Shown here piece by piece: positions 45,782 through 54,666 of a DNA stretch of 64,000 nucleotides. The notes below the pieces were generated by a model. The model was given only the letters and a program-made list of their open reading frames with translations, was not told where the DNA came from and made no database searches. The stretch is from positions 1 through 64,000 of the forward strand of contig JANQLS010000041.1 in NCBI GenBank assembly GCA_028280485.1, given 5' to 3'. The DNA comes from Planctomycetota bacterium. Its GTDB lineage: Bacteria; Planctomycetota; UBA8108; JACQVS01. Numbering within the stretch: the stretch's first letter is position 1; the number at the start of each line of letters is the position of its first letter. A program made the position numbers and the translations under genes.

Positions 45782-47122
45782 GTGAAACATCCATCAACAA
45801 GACGTGATTTTATTAAGACTGGGGCCCTAGCCGGTGCCGGTTTTTGGTTAGGGACGAGCACTCCTCTTTACTCTGTTCCCAAATCGGCAAATGAGAAACT
45901 CAACATCGCCGTCATCGGCTGTGGGGGTAAAGGTCACAGTGATGCACGCGGAGTTTCGAGTGAAAACATCGTAGCGCTTTGTGATGTGGATGAGAGGCGA
46001 GGCGCTCAAGCCTTCAAAGATTATCCAAAAGCAAAAAAGTATCACGATTTCCGCGTACTCTTTGACAAAGAGAAAAACTTGGATGCGGTCGTGGTTTCAA
46101 CTCCAGATCACACTCACGCTGCAGCTACGGCGATGGCTTTGCGTCGCGGAATGGGAGCTTACACTCAAAAGCCCTTAACTCATTCCATTGAAGAGGCAAG
46201 AATCCTTCGAGATCTCGCCCGTAAGCACAAAGTTGCAACTCAAATGGGTAACCAAGGAACTTCGATGACCGGTTTGCGCAGAGGTGCAGACGCGATTCGC
46301 GCTGGTGCCATCGGCGAAGTTAAAGAAGTTCACGTTTGGACCAACCGACCCGTGTGGCCTCAAGGAATCAAAACCAAACGTCCCGAGCACACTTCGAAAG
46401 TGCCTTCCACTTTAAAATGGGATCTTTGGTTAGGCCCTGCGCAATGGCGCCCCTACGCAGAAAAGAAAGCTGGGCAATCGGTTTACCTTCCTTTCGATTG
46501 GCGCGGATGGTGGGACTACGGAACGGGTGCTTTAGGCGATATGGCTTGCCATACTGCTAATCTCGTTTTTATGGCCCTTGAACTTACTTACCCCACGAAA
46601 TGTGAAATCATTCGTGCTGAGGGTTTAAATCCTGAGACCGCTCCCGACAAATCCACCTTGCTTCTTCACTTCCCCGCTCGTGGTAACAAACCACCGGTGA
46701 AGTTCTACTGGTATGATGGGGGTCACAAGCCGCCAGCTAACCTCACCGAAGGACTCAACATTCCTAACAGCGGATCCTTGATGGTTGGAGAAAAGGGTAA
46801 TCTGTATTCACCCAATGATTACGGGGCCCGTTATGAGCTTCTACCCAAAGATAAGTTCAAAGACTTCAAATTTGAACCCAAGATCCCTCGATCACCCGGT
46901 CACTACCGTGAATGGTTGAATGCCCTTAAAGGTGGTCCAGCGGCTCTGTCCAACTTCGATTATGCCTCTCAATTGACGGAATCGATCTTGATCGGTAATG
47001 TCGCCTTGAGAGCAGGAAGCACCATCGAATGGGACGCTAAGAATATGAAAGTCACCAACAACCCCAACGCACAACAATACGTGATGCGCGATTATCGCAA
47101 GGGTTGGAGCTTGAATATGTAA
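45782..47122 (+). CDS. Tat-exported Gfo/Idh/MocA family oxidoreductase
   Basis: About 446 residues from the GTG at 45782, chosen because AAGGAG lies 8 bases before it and the protein then begins with a twin-arginine signal (TRRDFIKTGALAGAGF). A start 27 codons earlier would bury the signal. The Rossmann motif AVIGCGGKG is near residues 41-49, VVSTPDHTHA near 106-115 and the K-P pair of the active site in YTQKPLTHSIEEA. The C-terminal domain has DWRGWWDYGTGALGDMACH. The family oxidises or reduces sugars or related polyols with NAD(P). Exported members with Tat signals are numerous in Planctomycetes; the substrate is unknown. Confidence 0.9.
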   Translation: MKHPSTRRDFIKTGALAGAGFWLGTSTPLYSVPKSANEKLNIAVIGCGGKGHSDARGVSSENIVALCDVDERRGAQAFKDYPKAKKYHDFRVLFDKEKNLDAVVVSTPDHTHAAATAMALRRGMGAYTQKPLTHSIEEARILRDLARKHKVATQMGNQGTSMTGLRRGADAIRAGAIGEVKEVHVWTNRPVWPQGIKTKRPEHTSKVPSTLKWDLWLGPAQWRPYAEKKAGQSVYLPFDWRGWWDYGTGALGDMACHTANLVFMALELTYPTKCEIIRAEGLNPETAPDKSTLLLHFPARGNKPPVKFYWYDGGHKPPANLTEGLNIPNSGSLMVGEKGNLYSPNDYGARYELLPKDKFKDFKFEPKIPRSPGHYREWLNALKGGPAALSNFDYASQLTESILIGNVALRAGSTIEWDAKNMKVTNNPNAQQYVMRDYRKGWSLNM

Positions 47123-47168
47123 TTTTCATTTTCGTCTCATTTAAACGATTCGGAAAAAAATTTACGAC

Positions 47169-47206
47169 AGTCCCACGAACTGAGAAGGTTCGTGGGACTT
47201 TTTTTG
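47169..47206 (+). terminator. rho-independent terminator
   Basis: Stem AGTCCCACGAAC / GTTCGTGGGACT with a TGAGAAG loop and seven T, 47 bases after the oxidoreductase stop codon. Confidence 0.92.
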
Positions 47207-47276
47207 TTATAACTTCTTTTGGTTGATGGATTGTATATCCTCATTATCTATTAAACGTTACAACGAATTCAAAGGT

Positions 47277-47378
47277 GTCCTGGGGCGAAATAGGCTCACG
47301 CCGAAATTGGCTCAGGCGTTACAGGTGTCTTTCCTTTCAAGCGGAGGTGATCCTGTAGCGCCACCCCTTGTGGGTGGC
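47277..47378. repeat. facing GTAG-type palindromes (GCCACCC and CCTGGGGC)
   Basis: A plus-strand palindrome (47355-47378) has a GTAG head and a GCCACCC/GGGTGGC stem. A degenerate partner of the CCTGGGGC..GCTACAGG type is at 47277-47325. The same combination appears at 49422-49544 and 52534-52652, in the reverse order. Together with the terminator this fills the 303-base gap before the metallopeptidase gene. Confidence 0.75.
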
Positions 47379-47425
47379 CTTCCCCATTTGGCTTAAAATG
47401 CTAAATCATCCACGGAAGTGAAGAC

Positions 47426-49339
47426 ATGAGTAAAAAGGTTATCGATAAACTCGTTAAGCAACACGGTGCACGCAATCGAAAAGACATCGTTCGGGGCGTC
47501 GACGCGGCAAAAAAAGTTTGGGACTTTAAAAAGAAACCACAATCTCAGTTTGAGGCCTTTTGTTTAGAGCAGTATGTTCCTCCTGGGAAGAATCGGGTTC
47601 AGTTGCTTCAACGGCTCGATGAGTTTCATAATTCAATCGCCGGAAATATGGGGATGTCGGTCAAGATCGCTCGGGCCGGGCAAGACATTGCAGATCGTCC
47701 TTTGACTCCAGCTGAATCGGTGCTCGCAGCCTTTAGCCCGGATTCCCATCTCAGTGAAGATTATCGTGATTCCAATATCTCTGCCTTAGCGCAACTCAAC
47801 TTTGGAACGGATGATCGTACTCCACCGAAGAACCGCGATGCTTGGGCGGCGAGAAGAATGGGAGACCTCGGCCGCAAGGTTGTTCCTGCGAAGTTGCTGG
47901 CGGAACACACTGAAGCTCAAGCTAAAGTCGATAAGTTCATTTCTTCTTACAATCTCTACATCGATCAAATTGATTTCGGTGATCCCAAAGTGAAGTTTCC
48001 CAAAGGAACAAAATTGATCTCTCACTGGGGTCTTCGAGATTACATGATGGAACAAAACGGGCAGAAAGATGCCTTAGCCAAGCAACATGCGATCTTAGGC
48101 TTGATGCGAAGAGTCGTCGACGGCGAAATTCCTAAAGAGATTTTGGACAACCCGAAAGCCAAGTGGAGTATCCCTAAAAAGAAAGTCACGATTGGAAGTA
48201 AATCCATTCCGGCTAAAGGTCATGGAGCTCTTCGGTGGGATAATTTTCGCGGAGTTTGGAAAACGATTAAAAAGATCGATCCCTATCGGCGGTATAAAAA
48301 CCTGATCGACGAAAAGTTTGAAGTTGAGCGCGAAGTTTCTGAAAAGAAGATTGTAAAAATCTTAACCGATATTCTTTCATCTCCATTAGCCACTCGCGTA
48401 GCGAACTTCGTTTCTGATCAATTGGGCCGCCCTTTAGAGCCCTTCGATATTTACTACCGAGATTTCGTTAAAGAAGGTGTGGGTAAAAAGCCATTAAAGT
48501 TCGACATCAAGAAGAAGTATCCAACTTCAAAGGCACTTGAAGATGCCATCCCCGATGTCTTAGTCAAAATGGGCTGGGATCGTAAGCGTGCGAAATGGAT
48601 TGGCTCAAAAATTCGAGTCGATAACGGTCGAAGTGCCGGGCACGCCTGGTCCCCTCGCTGTCCTGAAGATTTGCAACTCTTACGATGTCGGGTTGATAAG
48701 GACGGCTGCGATGAAATCAACTTTGAAACTTATATGCACGAGCTAGGTCACTGTGTTGAAGGTGTCCTCAGTAGTTATGAACTCGATTATAAAGCGCTTT
48801 GGAGTGTACCTAACACTGCGTTCACTGAAGGTTTTGCCTTCACCTTCCAAGATCGAACCGACGAAATCTTAGGCCGAGGTAAAAGAGAGGTTTCCGATCG
48901 AACCGTTCTTCTTCGCTTTTGGCAGCCCTTCGAAATTGGTGGTTCAGCCTTAACTGAAATACGATTCTTTCATTGGCTCTACAAGAATCCCAACGCGACA
49001 GCTCAACAGATGAACAATGCCATCCGTCGCATCGGGGATGAACTCTGGGAAGAGTTTTATGCTCGTATCTTTGGCCCTGATAGCCATGGCTTGATGTCGA
49101 TCTACAGCCACATGCTCTGGGGAGATTTCTATCTCGCCGAATACCCCATGGGCTACGTCATCGCTTACCAAATCCAAAAATACCTCGAAGGTAAATCCCT
49201 CGCTAAAGAGATGGAGCGTATGTGTGGTCAGGGTTCCATCTATCCAGAGTCCTGGATGAAGAACGCGGTGGGTAGCGAGATTTCGGTGAAGCCCTTGTTG
49301 ACTGATACGAAGAAGGCCTTAAAGAATTTGGGGTATTAG
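47426..49339 (+). CDS. M3-like zinc metallopeptidase
   Basis: A 637-residue protein, soluble, without a signal peptide. The zinc motif HELGH lies at residues 438-442 and a glutamate in NTAFTEGFAF at about 468. The spacing of 30 from the first His to this Glu matches the M3 (thimet oligopeptidase / oligoendopeptidase) layout in clan MA. YMHELGHCVEGVLSSYE also resembles the M3 HEFGHALH..LS context. The N-terminal half is helical and not obviously similar to known oligopeptidases, so it is a divergent member. The likely role is breakdown of short peptides in the cytoplasm, inferred from the family. Confidence 0.72.
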   Translation: MSKKVIDKLVKQHGARNRKDIVRGVDAAKKVWDFKKKPQSQFEAFCLEQYVPPGKNRVQLLQRLDEFHNSIAGNMGMSVKIARAGQDIADRPLTPAESVLAAFSPDSHLSEDYRDSNISALAQLNFGTDDRTPPKNRDAWAARRMGDLGRKVVPAKLLAEHTEAQAKVDKFISSYNLYIDQIDFGDPKVKFPKGTKLISHWGLRDYMMEQNGQKDALAKQHAILGLMRRVVDGEIPKEILDNPKAKWSIPKKKVTIGSKSIPAKGHGALRWDNFRGVWKTIKKIDPYRRYKNLIDEKFEVEREVSEKKIVKILTDILSSPLATRVANFVSDQLGRPLEPFDIYYRDFVKEGVGKKPLKFDIKKKYPTSKALEDAIPDVLVKMGWDRKRAKWIGSKIRVDNGRSAGHAWSPRCPEDLQLLRCRVDKDGCDEINFETYMHELGHCVEGVLSSYELDYKALWSVPNTAFTEGFAFTFQDRTDEILGRGKREVSDRTVLLRFWQPFEIGGSALTEIRFFHWLYKNPNATAQQMNNAIRRIGDELWEEFYARIFGPDSHGLMSIYSHMLWGDFYLAEYPMGYVIAYQIQKYLEGKSLAKEMERMCGQGSIYPESWMKNAVGSEISVKPLLTDTKKALKNLGY

Positions 49340-49559
49340 TCGTTCGCTCGCTCCGCGAGCGGCCATCCTCAAATTATAATTTCGCTTGGAAATTCACGAT
49401 CGATTCAAAATTTCACATCCTGTAGCTCCACCCCTTGTGGGTGGCCCATTCCTAACATTGGTAGTGAGTGGTAAAGATTGAATCAGAGCTTCAGGATGGC
49501 CTGGGGCAGACATTGGCTTTCGCCCAGGTTGGGCCCAGGCGCTACATAAGCAATAAACC
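49340..49559. repeat. palindromes between metallopeptidase and unknown operon
   Basis: A palindrome with TTAG-like head and a CGCTCGC/GCGAGCG stem starts in the TAG stop codon of the metallopeptidase. A GTAG palindrome with GCCACCC-like stem is at 49422-49446 and a degenerate CCTGGGGC type partner at 49499-49544. The next start codon follows 15 bases later. Confidence 0.7.
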
Positions 49560-50633
49560 ATGTTCCAAGTTTGGTCAAAAGAATTAGATCGATCAGGAGT
49601 TTTAACTTTCGCAGAAATTGCAAAAGGATTGCCTGAATATAAGAAACGTGAGGCAGGAACTTCTATTGGATTTTTGTGCCCTATTGATCGAATACCCCTG
49701 GACATAAAACCTGATTACATAAGTCTCGAGGAATTAAAAAAGCAATCACCTTTGAGGCTGCTATCACCCTTTGAATTCAAGAGTGAGAAAATTGATCTAT
49801 GTGAAGCTGCTGTACGAGAAATATGTGAACTCCAACAAGATTTGAAATTAACCATCCATCTTCATATTGCGGATTCGTTAGAGAATATTAATCAGGTAAA
49901 GAGAGAGACTTATTACCTTTGGTTATGGATTTCTCAATATCGAAATCAGAAAGAAAGAGATCTAATTTCAGTCGAAGTCATGCTGGGGATGGCTCTTGAA
50001 GCACATCGTGATCAACAGCAACGAGCTAAGATTTTTAATAAAGTACTATCACTTTTAAAGCTGAATGAAATTGCTGAGGTTTATGTCGCTGAAGAAACCA
50101 CCCAAGCAAGAGCGTTATCAGACGTACTTCTTACCGATCATAGAACTGATAAAAAGGGAATGGTCAGATTTTTCGAAGCGTCAATACCGGTAGGTCATAA
50201 AGGTCCTGTCAGTTCTATGAAATTCAGAAATTGCTTAGAACGTAAAGATCTAAGTATCGTTTTATGCAATCTTTGGGGTGAATACAAAGAATTGGTTTTT
50301 GAACAGGATATGCATTTTCTTGTTCACGATATAGAAACACTTGATGAAATCCGGGGAAGATTGTCAGAAAGTAACTTCAACTGGAATTTTAACCATATTT
50401 CAAGGAATCCTTTCGGCATTCGCGAAATTGAAAAAGGTACCCATGGTGAAAAACCGGCTCTCTTTAGCCTCTTCAATGTACGAATACCCAAGCATCGAAC
50501 AGTTACAGTTAACGGAATCTATCATGAAGGTGGCTACAAGCTATTGTTCACCTCGCTAAAAGAACGAGGAAAAACCGAAGCTTTTCAAAAGATCTTAGAA
50601 ACCACCTTCGAAGGGTGCTCGCTATTCGATTGA
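49560..50633 (+). CDS. tandem unknown protein, copy 1
   Basis: A 357-residue protein that I do not recognise. It starts MFQVWSKELDRSGVLTFAEI and ends with RIPKHRTVTVNGIYHEGGYK followed by TTFEGCSLFD. No signal peptide, membrane helix or catalytic motif is visible. The predicted fold is mixed alpha/beta. The middle (VEVMLGMALEAHRDQQQRAKI) is helical. It forms a unit with the related gene at 50729 and the gene at 51812, all on the same strand with gaps of 95 and 12 bases. Base use is slightly more AT-rich than the flanks. Confidence 0.7.
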   Translation: MFQVWSKELDRSGVLTFAEIAKGLPEYKKREAGTSIGFLCPIDRIPLDIKPDYISLEELKKQSPLRLLSPFEFKSEKIDLCEAAVREICELQQDLKLTIHLHIADSLENINQVKRETYYLWLWISQYRNQKERDLISVEVMLGMALEAHRDQQQRAKIFNKVLSLLKLNEIAEVYVAEETTQARALSDVLLTDHRTDKKGMVRFFEASIPVGHKGPVSSMKFRNCLERKDLSIVLCNLWGEYKELVFEQDMHFLVHDIETLDEIRGRLSESNFNWNFNHISRNPFGIREIEKGTHGEKPALFSLFNVRIPKHRTVTVNGIYHEGGYKLLFTSLKERGKTEAFQKILETTFEGCSLFD

Positions 50634-50728
50634 AGAAAGATGTTGTTGAGTCTGGCAAATATTTAGGCTAAATCGGAATTTTGAGGAAAGATCTGGGGCA
50701 AGCTTAGGATCTACAGAAAACAATAGAC

Positions 50729-51799
50729 ATGTTTGAAGTTTGGACAAAGGAATTAGATCGAGCTGAAGTATTAAAGATCGCAAAAATCGCTAAAAGCTTG
50801 GCGGAATATGATGAGGGAAAGCGGGGAGAAAGGATGGGATTCAATTATTTAATTGATGCGTTACCTGAAAATTTAAAGATTGATTATGTAAGTCTTGAAG
50901 AACAACAAAAAGCATCTGGATTCGAGTTCGTACCCCTCCCACCGTTCGAGTTCACCAGTGAATCAGTGAATTTAAGCCAAGCAGCTATTCAAGAAGTTAT
51001 TGAGTTCAATGAGGAATACGGATTATCCCTTCGTTTTAATATTGTTGACTCATTAGAAAGCTCTGAAAAGATTAAGCAAGAAGAGAAATATCTTTGGATC
51101 AATTTTCCTCGTTCAAAATATAAAAACTTACTCAGTGTAGAAGTTATGTTAGGAGATGTAGCCAAGGCACATAGGGATCAAACAAGAAGAGCTGCAATCT
51201 ATAATGAAGTTTTCTCATTACTTAATGTAGATAGATTTGTTGAAGTTTATCGAGATGCAGAGTTTGCTCAAGTCAGAGCTCTTTCTGATGTCCCGATTAT
51301 CGATCAGTTTTCGAATATTGACGGGCTAAAGGTCTATATAAAGAACTGGATGCCATCAAGATTTGAACGGCCAGTCGATAAGTTATCTTTCATCAATTGC
51401 CTTAAGAGAGAAGATTTTAAACAATTATTGAATAATATTGCGTCTAAATTTAGTCATGACATTATCCAGCAAGAGGTAACGGTTACTGAGCGAGAGGTTG
51501 AGAACTTAGATGTAATGAGGAAAGAATTTCGAAATAGAGAATTGAAATGGAAGTTTGATCACGTTTGTAGAAATCCATTTAGTGTTAAAGAAATTTCTAA
51601 AAATTCCAATCAAGCTGAGGATGCGCTGATTCATTTATTTATGGTACGCATTCCCAAGCATCGAACTGTTTTTGCCGATGCTTTATATTCTAACGGAAGC
51701 TATAAATTGATTTTTAATTCTGGTAAAAAAAGAGGAACCTCAGAAGACTTTAAGAAAATCTTATCAGCCACCTTCGAAGGCTGTTCACTATTCAATTAA
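50729..51799 (+). CDS. tandem unknown protein, copy 2
   Basis: A 356-residue paralogue of the preceding protein. Shared blocks are MFxVWxKELDR at the start, LSVEVMLG..AKAHRDQ..RAAIYNEVFSLL in the middle, and RIPKHRTV...YKLxF...TFEGCSLF at the end. The central part from about residue 190 to 270 is the least conserved, which is the usual pattern if that region confers specificity. No known family. It is followed after 12 bases by a gene with a near-ideal ribosome site, indicating cotranscription. Confidence 0.7.
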   Translation: MFEVWTKELDRAEVLKIAKIAKSLAEYDEGKRGERMGFNYLIDALPENLKIDYVSLEEQQKASGFEFVPLPPFEFTSESVNLSQAAIQEVIEFNEEYGLSLRFNIVDSLESSEKIKQEEKYLWINFPRSKYKNLLSVEVMLGDVAKAHRDQTRRAAIYNEVFSLLNVDRFVEVYRDAEFAQVRALSDVPIIDQFSNIDGLKVYIKNWMPSRFERPVDKLSFINCLKREDFKQLLNNIASKFSHDIIQQEVTVTEREVENLDVMRKEFRNRELKWKFDHVCRNPFSVKEISKNSNQAEDALIHLFMVRIPKHRTVFADALYSNGSYKLIFNSGKKRGTSEDFKKILSATFEGCSLFN

Positions 51800-51811
51800 A
51801 GGAGGAACAAA

Positions 51812-52324
51812 GTGAGTGTCGAATGCGCCGTTTACCGCATTAACTGGCCAGAGATGGTGGAAGAGGGATACACGCTGGAAGATTTCGAGGATATCGATCC
51901 AGATTTCATGGAATTTAGAAGTATTGATGGATCGACTAACCACAAAGATTACATAAGCTTTTACCTGTTGATGGAAGTCTTAACTGAAAAGATTGAAGAT
52001 CCTTCAACCAAAGCATTTTGCTCGATTTGGAACTGGGAACGGATGAATTCTGAACGGGATCTTCCCGACTCTTTTGATGCTGAAATGATTCCCGTTGAGT
52101 TCGCGTGGCCGCCTGAAATGGTGGCGGAAAAAACAAGTACCTATAAAGAAGTGAATCTCGATCTACTTAAACCTCACTTCGAAGCTCTTCCTCGAGATCA
52201 TCGTTTTGATGCTCCTCCACCTCGAGGGTTTAACGAGTTTAAAAGTTTTGCTCAGGCTTGGATCGATGTTTTGAAAGAAGCGAGTGAGGGAAACTTTGGG
52301 ATTTTGATGATTGTGTTTTGTTGA
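51812..52324 (+). CDS. unknown protein, third gene of the tandem unit
   Basis: A 170-residue protein starting at GTG 51812 with AAAGGAGG 5 bases upstream. It is acidic, with EGYTLEDFEDIDPDFMEF near the N-terminus, an aromatic IWNWERMN block near 70-77 and VEFAWPPEMV near 97-106. No signal, membrane segment or known motif. Its tight spacing behind the two paralogues suggests it works with them. A degenerate palindrome with GTAG (at about 52326) begins within 5 bases of the stop codon. Confidence 0.68.
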   Translation: MSVECAVYRINWPEMVEEGYTLEDFEDIDPDFMEFRSIDGSTNHKDYISFYLLMEVLTEKIEDPSTKAFCSIWNWERMNSERDLPDSFDAEMIPVEFAWPPEMVAEKTSTYKEVNLDLLKPHFEALPRDHRFDAPPPRGFNEFKSFAQAWIDVLKEASEGNFGILMIVFC

Positions 52325-52732
52325 GTAGTCGTTTCGTTCTGCGAAGCACGCAAAGATTTAGACTTTCACAACTAACTCACCCTCAAAACTTAACTCATCA
52401 CAATATGAAAATTCGCCTGTAGAGGCGTCCCTTGTGGGCGCCCGTTTCCTGGGCATGCGTGACCAGCTTAGTTCATTGCTTCGTTTAAGGAATCGGGCAG
52501 GCTCCTATTTGTTTTAAAATCTGATCAGATCCTGTAGCGCCACCCCTTGTGGGTGGCTTGACTGTAGCCAAATTCGCCAGAATTTGGGTGAGTGAACTTT
52601 AACAGTTCATTCTCTTTTTTAAGGTACGGCCTGGGGCAAGCCCAGGTGCTACAGGGATTGTGACTATATTAAGCGATTTGATACGTTAAGACATTGTCGT
52701 CGTTAAGAAAGGCCGCACGTGGAACGTGCGGA
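52325..52732. repeat. dense REP cluster
   Basis: The gap holds at least five palindromes with a GTAG head: 52419-52444 (GGCG-type), 52534-52557 (GCCACCC/GGGTGGC), 52564-52587 (CCAAATTC/GAATTTGG, perfect), and on the minus strand 52629-52652 (CCTGGG/CCCAGG) and 52713-52736 (CCGCACGT/ACGTGCGG, perfect). The last one extends into the fluoride channel stop codon. No gene is seen. Confidence 0.85.
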
Positions 52733-53119
52733 CTACAACTTCGCCAACGAATGCCCCGCCCAGACGGCGAGTAAGCCTAAGCAAACGTTGAGGCCGATGC
52801 TCAAGAGCATGGATGGGAGGGCGCCTTTTTGTATGAGAGCGAAGCTCTCGTACCCGAAGGTGGAAAAGGTGGTGAAGCCACCTAAGAAGCCAGTGACGAT
52901 CAATAGACGAGTTCTTTCATCAAAGAACTCTTTCGACTCACCCCAGGCCAGAACCCAGCCGATGAGCAAACACCCAATGACATTGACGCTCAAGGTTCCC
53001 AAGGGGAACTGAAGACCCTTCCACCGCTGGTCGACCCACGTACTCAATAAGTAACGCCCCCCGGAGCCAAAAAAGCCACCGCTTCCTACCAATAAAAGGT
53101 CGATGAGGATCTTGTTCAT
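52733..53119 (-). CDS. fluC: fluoride ion channel FluC (CrcB)
   Basis: A 128-residue protein with four membrane helices. Signature blocks are GGFFGSGGRYLLS near residues 14-26, FPLGTLSVNVIGCLLIG near 38-54 and GFLGGFTTFSTFGYES near 78-93, the last with the Thr/Ser and Phe residues that line the fluoride pore and the central sodium site. It forms a dual-topology dimer that exports fluoride. No fluoride riboswitch is recognisable in the 160 bases upstream. The stop codon TAG is part of the GTAG head of a palindrome. Confidence 0.95.
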   Translation of the reverse strand: MNKILIDLLLVGSGGFFGSGGRYLLSTWVDQRWKGLQFPLGTLSVNVIGCLLIGWVLAWGESKEFFDERTRLLIVTGFLGGFTTFSTFGYESFALIQKGALPSMLLSIGLNVCLGLLAVWAGHSLAKL

Positions 53120-53278
53120 AAGTCTATTCTATTAAGAGTTTTGGGTCGATAGGTGTCGTGAGCACCGGGCATTATCGGGGGCTATTTTAGGCCCTTCACG
53201 GCTGAAATTCTGAATCGAATTTAAAAATTTCGATCTTCTTGAAAGGATTGCTCGGTTTATAGCGTTCTATAGATAAGT
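53120..53278. other. divergent promoter region fluC / sigma factor
   Basis: A 159-base region with a small hairpin (GGTG..CACC, near 53152-53166). I looked for the fluoride riboswitch core and did not find it. Confidence 0.4.
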
Positions 53279-53863
53279 ATGCAGACTGATCGAGAGCTGA
53301 TTCAAGTGTATCTAAAAGACGCTGACGACAGCGAAGATGCGTTCAGAAGATTTTACTGGCGCCATCGACAGTCGCTTTATGTCTACATTCTCTCGATTGT
53401 TCGTAACTGTGAAACGGCTGAGGAAGTGCTTCAAGAAACTCTGATGACTTTTCTTCGGCACGTTAAGAACATCGAATCTCAGTCAAGCTTTAGACCCTGG
53501 TTACTTCGTGCGGCTAGAAGTCGTTCTATCGATCGTATCCGACAAGAAAATCGTGAAAGCCAAGCAACGCGAAAAGTTGCTCTTCGAGCTGAAACGAAAT
53601 CGATTCCCGACCCGGCTGATCTAGCGGGCTCAGGATTGTCGGATGAAGTCATCCGCATTTTGGTGTCTTTGCCGGTGGAACAGAGTGAGGTACTTATCCT
53701 TAGAGGATTTGTCGAAATGACTTTTGCGGAAATTGGCGAACTTACGGGTGTAACCGAAAACACTGCGATCTCTCGCTATCGCTACGCCGTGAGTAAAGTT
53801 CGCGAAACTATGATCCAAGGAGGTAAGGGTGACTACTCCGATTCATCCCACTCCCGAGGATAG
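53279..53863 (+). CDS. ECF-type RNA polymerase sigma factor
   Basis: A 194-residue sigma-70 family factor with region 2 (about 20-90; RRFYWRHRQSLYVYILSIVRN, EVLQETLMTFLRHV, SIDRIRQENRE) and region 4 (about 120-175; LPVEQSEVLILRGFVEMTFAEIGEL, NTAISRYRYAV as recognition helix). Region 3 is absent, as is usual for the ECF group. The downstream gene overlaps it by 35 bases in another frame and encodes a single-membrane-helix protein, the common arrangement for a sigma/anti-sigma pair. The signal it responds to is not evident. Confidence 0.92.
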   Translation: MQTDRELIQVYLKDADDSEDAFRRFYWRHRQSLYVYILSIVRNCETAEEVLQETLMTFLRHVKNIESQSSFRPWLLRAARSRSIDRIRQENRESQATRKVALRAETKSIPDPADLAGSGLSDEVIRILVSLPVEQSEVLILRGFVEMTFAEIGELTGVTENTAISRYRYAVSKVRETMIQGGKGDYSDSSHSRG

Positions 53864-54599
53864 CCGGTTCTTCAATGAACTGAGTCGATTGGAGCCCAGT
53901 CAAGAGACCGACCATCGGATCTTGGAAGGCGCAGGGTTTCAACTCGGACGTCAAAATGGAATGAGCCAGATTCGCAGATACGTTTTTCAATCTGTACTCT
54001 GGGCTGCGATGATCATCATCGCAACTTTGATCATTCTTTTTTCGCCCGAATTGAATCCAAATAATTCTTCGTCGACCCCATTGTCCAACAATTCGAATTC
54101 CCAAGGCTCTCCTGCGGGATCCTTAGGGACAGAAGCAGAAGAAGAGCTAAACAGAGATTCTTTTAGTGCTGATGCGCCTGAATCTATCGTCAGTTTTCCT
54201 GAACCCGACGGCTACCAAGAAGAAAATCCCCGTTCCCTAAGTCATCAGAATAATACTTCTAGTCATCCTGTTCGTGTTCGTAGTGATAACTTCGTGGGTC
54301 CTGAACGACCCCAAGTGGCCTCCAGTGAGAATACGATGGGAAGCGCTAGCCAATCTGTTTCTGAGAAACAAACTCACCTGCAAAGAAGCATCGACCGCCT
54401 TGCTCGCGAATCGTCAGTTGAAATTAGACGTGAATTGATTCAGCTTCAAAAGCAAGCGGAGCAAATTCCCCCAGAGAAAAAAGAACTGAAACTTCTGATC
54501 GAATATAAGATCTCTGAAGCCTTGAAAGATTTAGAGGCTCTTCAAGCCAATATGGGTGGCCGCCGTGTTGGAACTGAAGACCTTCAAAAAGATCCCTAA
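53829..54599 (+). CDS. single-helix membrane protein, probable anti-sigma factor
   Basis: A 256-residue protein from the GTG at 53829, with GGAGG 6 bases upstream. The N-terminal about 55 residues would be cytoplasmic, followed by one membrane helix (VLWAAMIIIATLIILF, residues about 56-72), a Ser/Asn/Glu-rich linker and a helical C-terminus with EKKELKLLIEYKISEALKDL. The Cys/His zinc motif of ZAS anti-sigma factors is not present. The anti-sigma role is inferred only from topology and the overlap with the sigma factor gene. Confidence 0.7.
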   Translation: MTTPIHPTPEDSRFFNELSRLEPSQETDHRILEGAGFQLGRQNGMSQIRRYVFQSVLWAAMIIIATLIILFSPELNPNNSSSTPLSNNSNSQGSPAGSLGTEAEEELNRDSFSADAPESIVSFPEPDGYQEENPRSLSHQNNTSSHPVRVRSDNFVGPERPQVASSENTMGSASQSVSEKQTHLQRSIDRLARESSVEIRRELIQLQKQAEQIPPEKKELKLLIEYKISEALKDLEALQANMGGRRVGTEDLQKDP

Positions 54600-54666
54600 A
54601 CGTGGAATGAACATCGTTTGATGTTTCACACCCAACTAGTTGCTGGAATTTCCAGGAAGGAAAAGT

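Noticed and set aside
53120..53278. Fluoride riboswitch upstream of fluC
   Set aside because: The conserved core and pseudoknot sequences of the crcB motif are not found on the minus strand leader; only a small unrelated hairpin is present.
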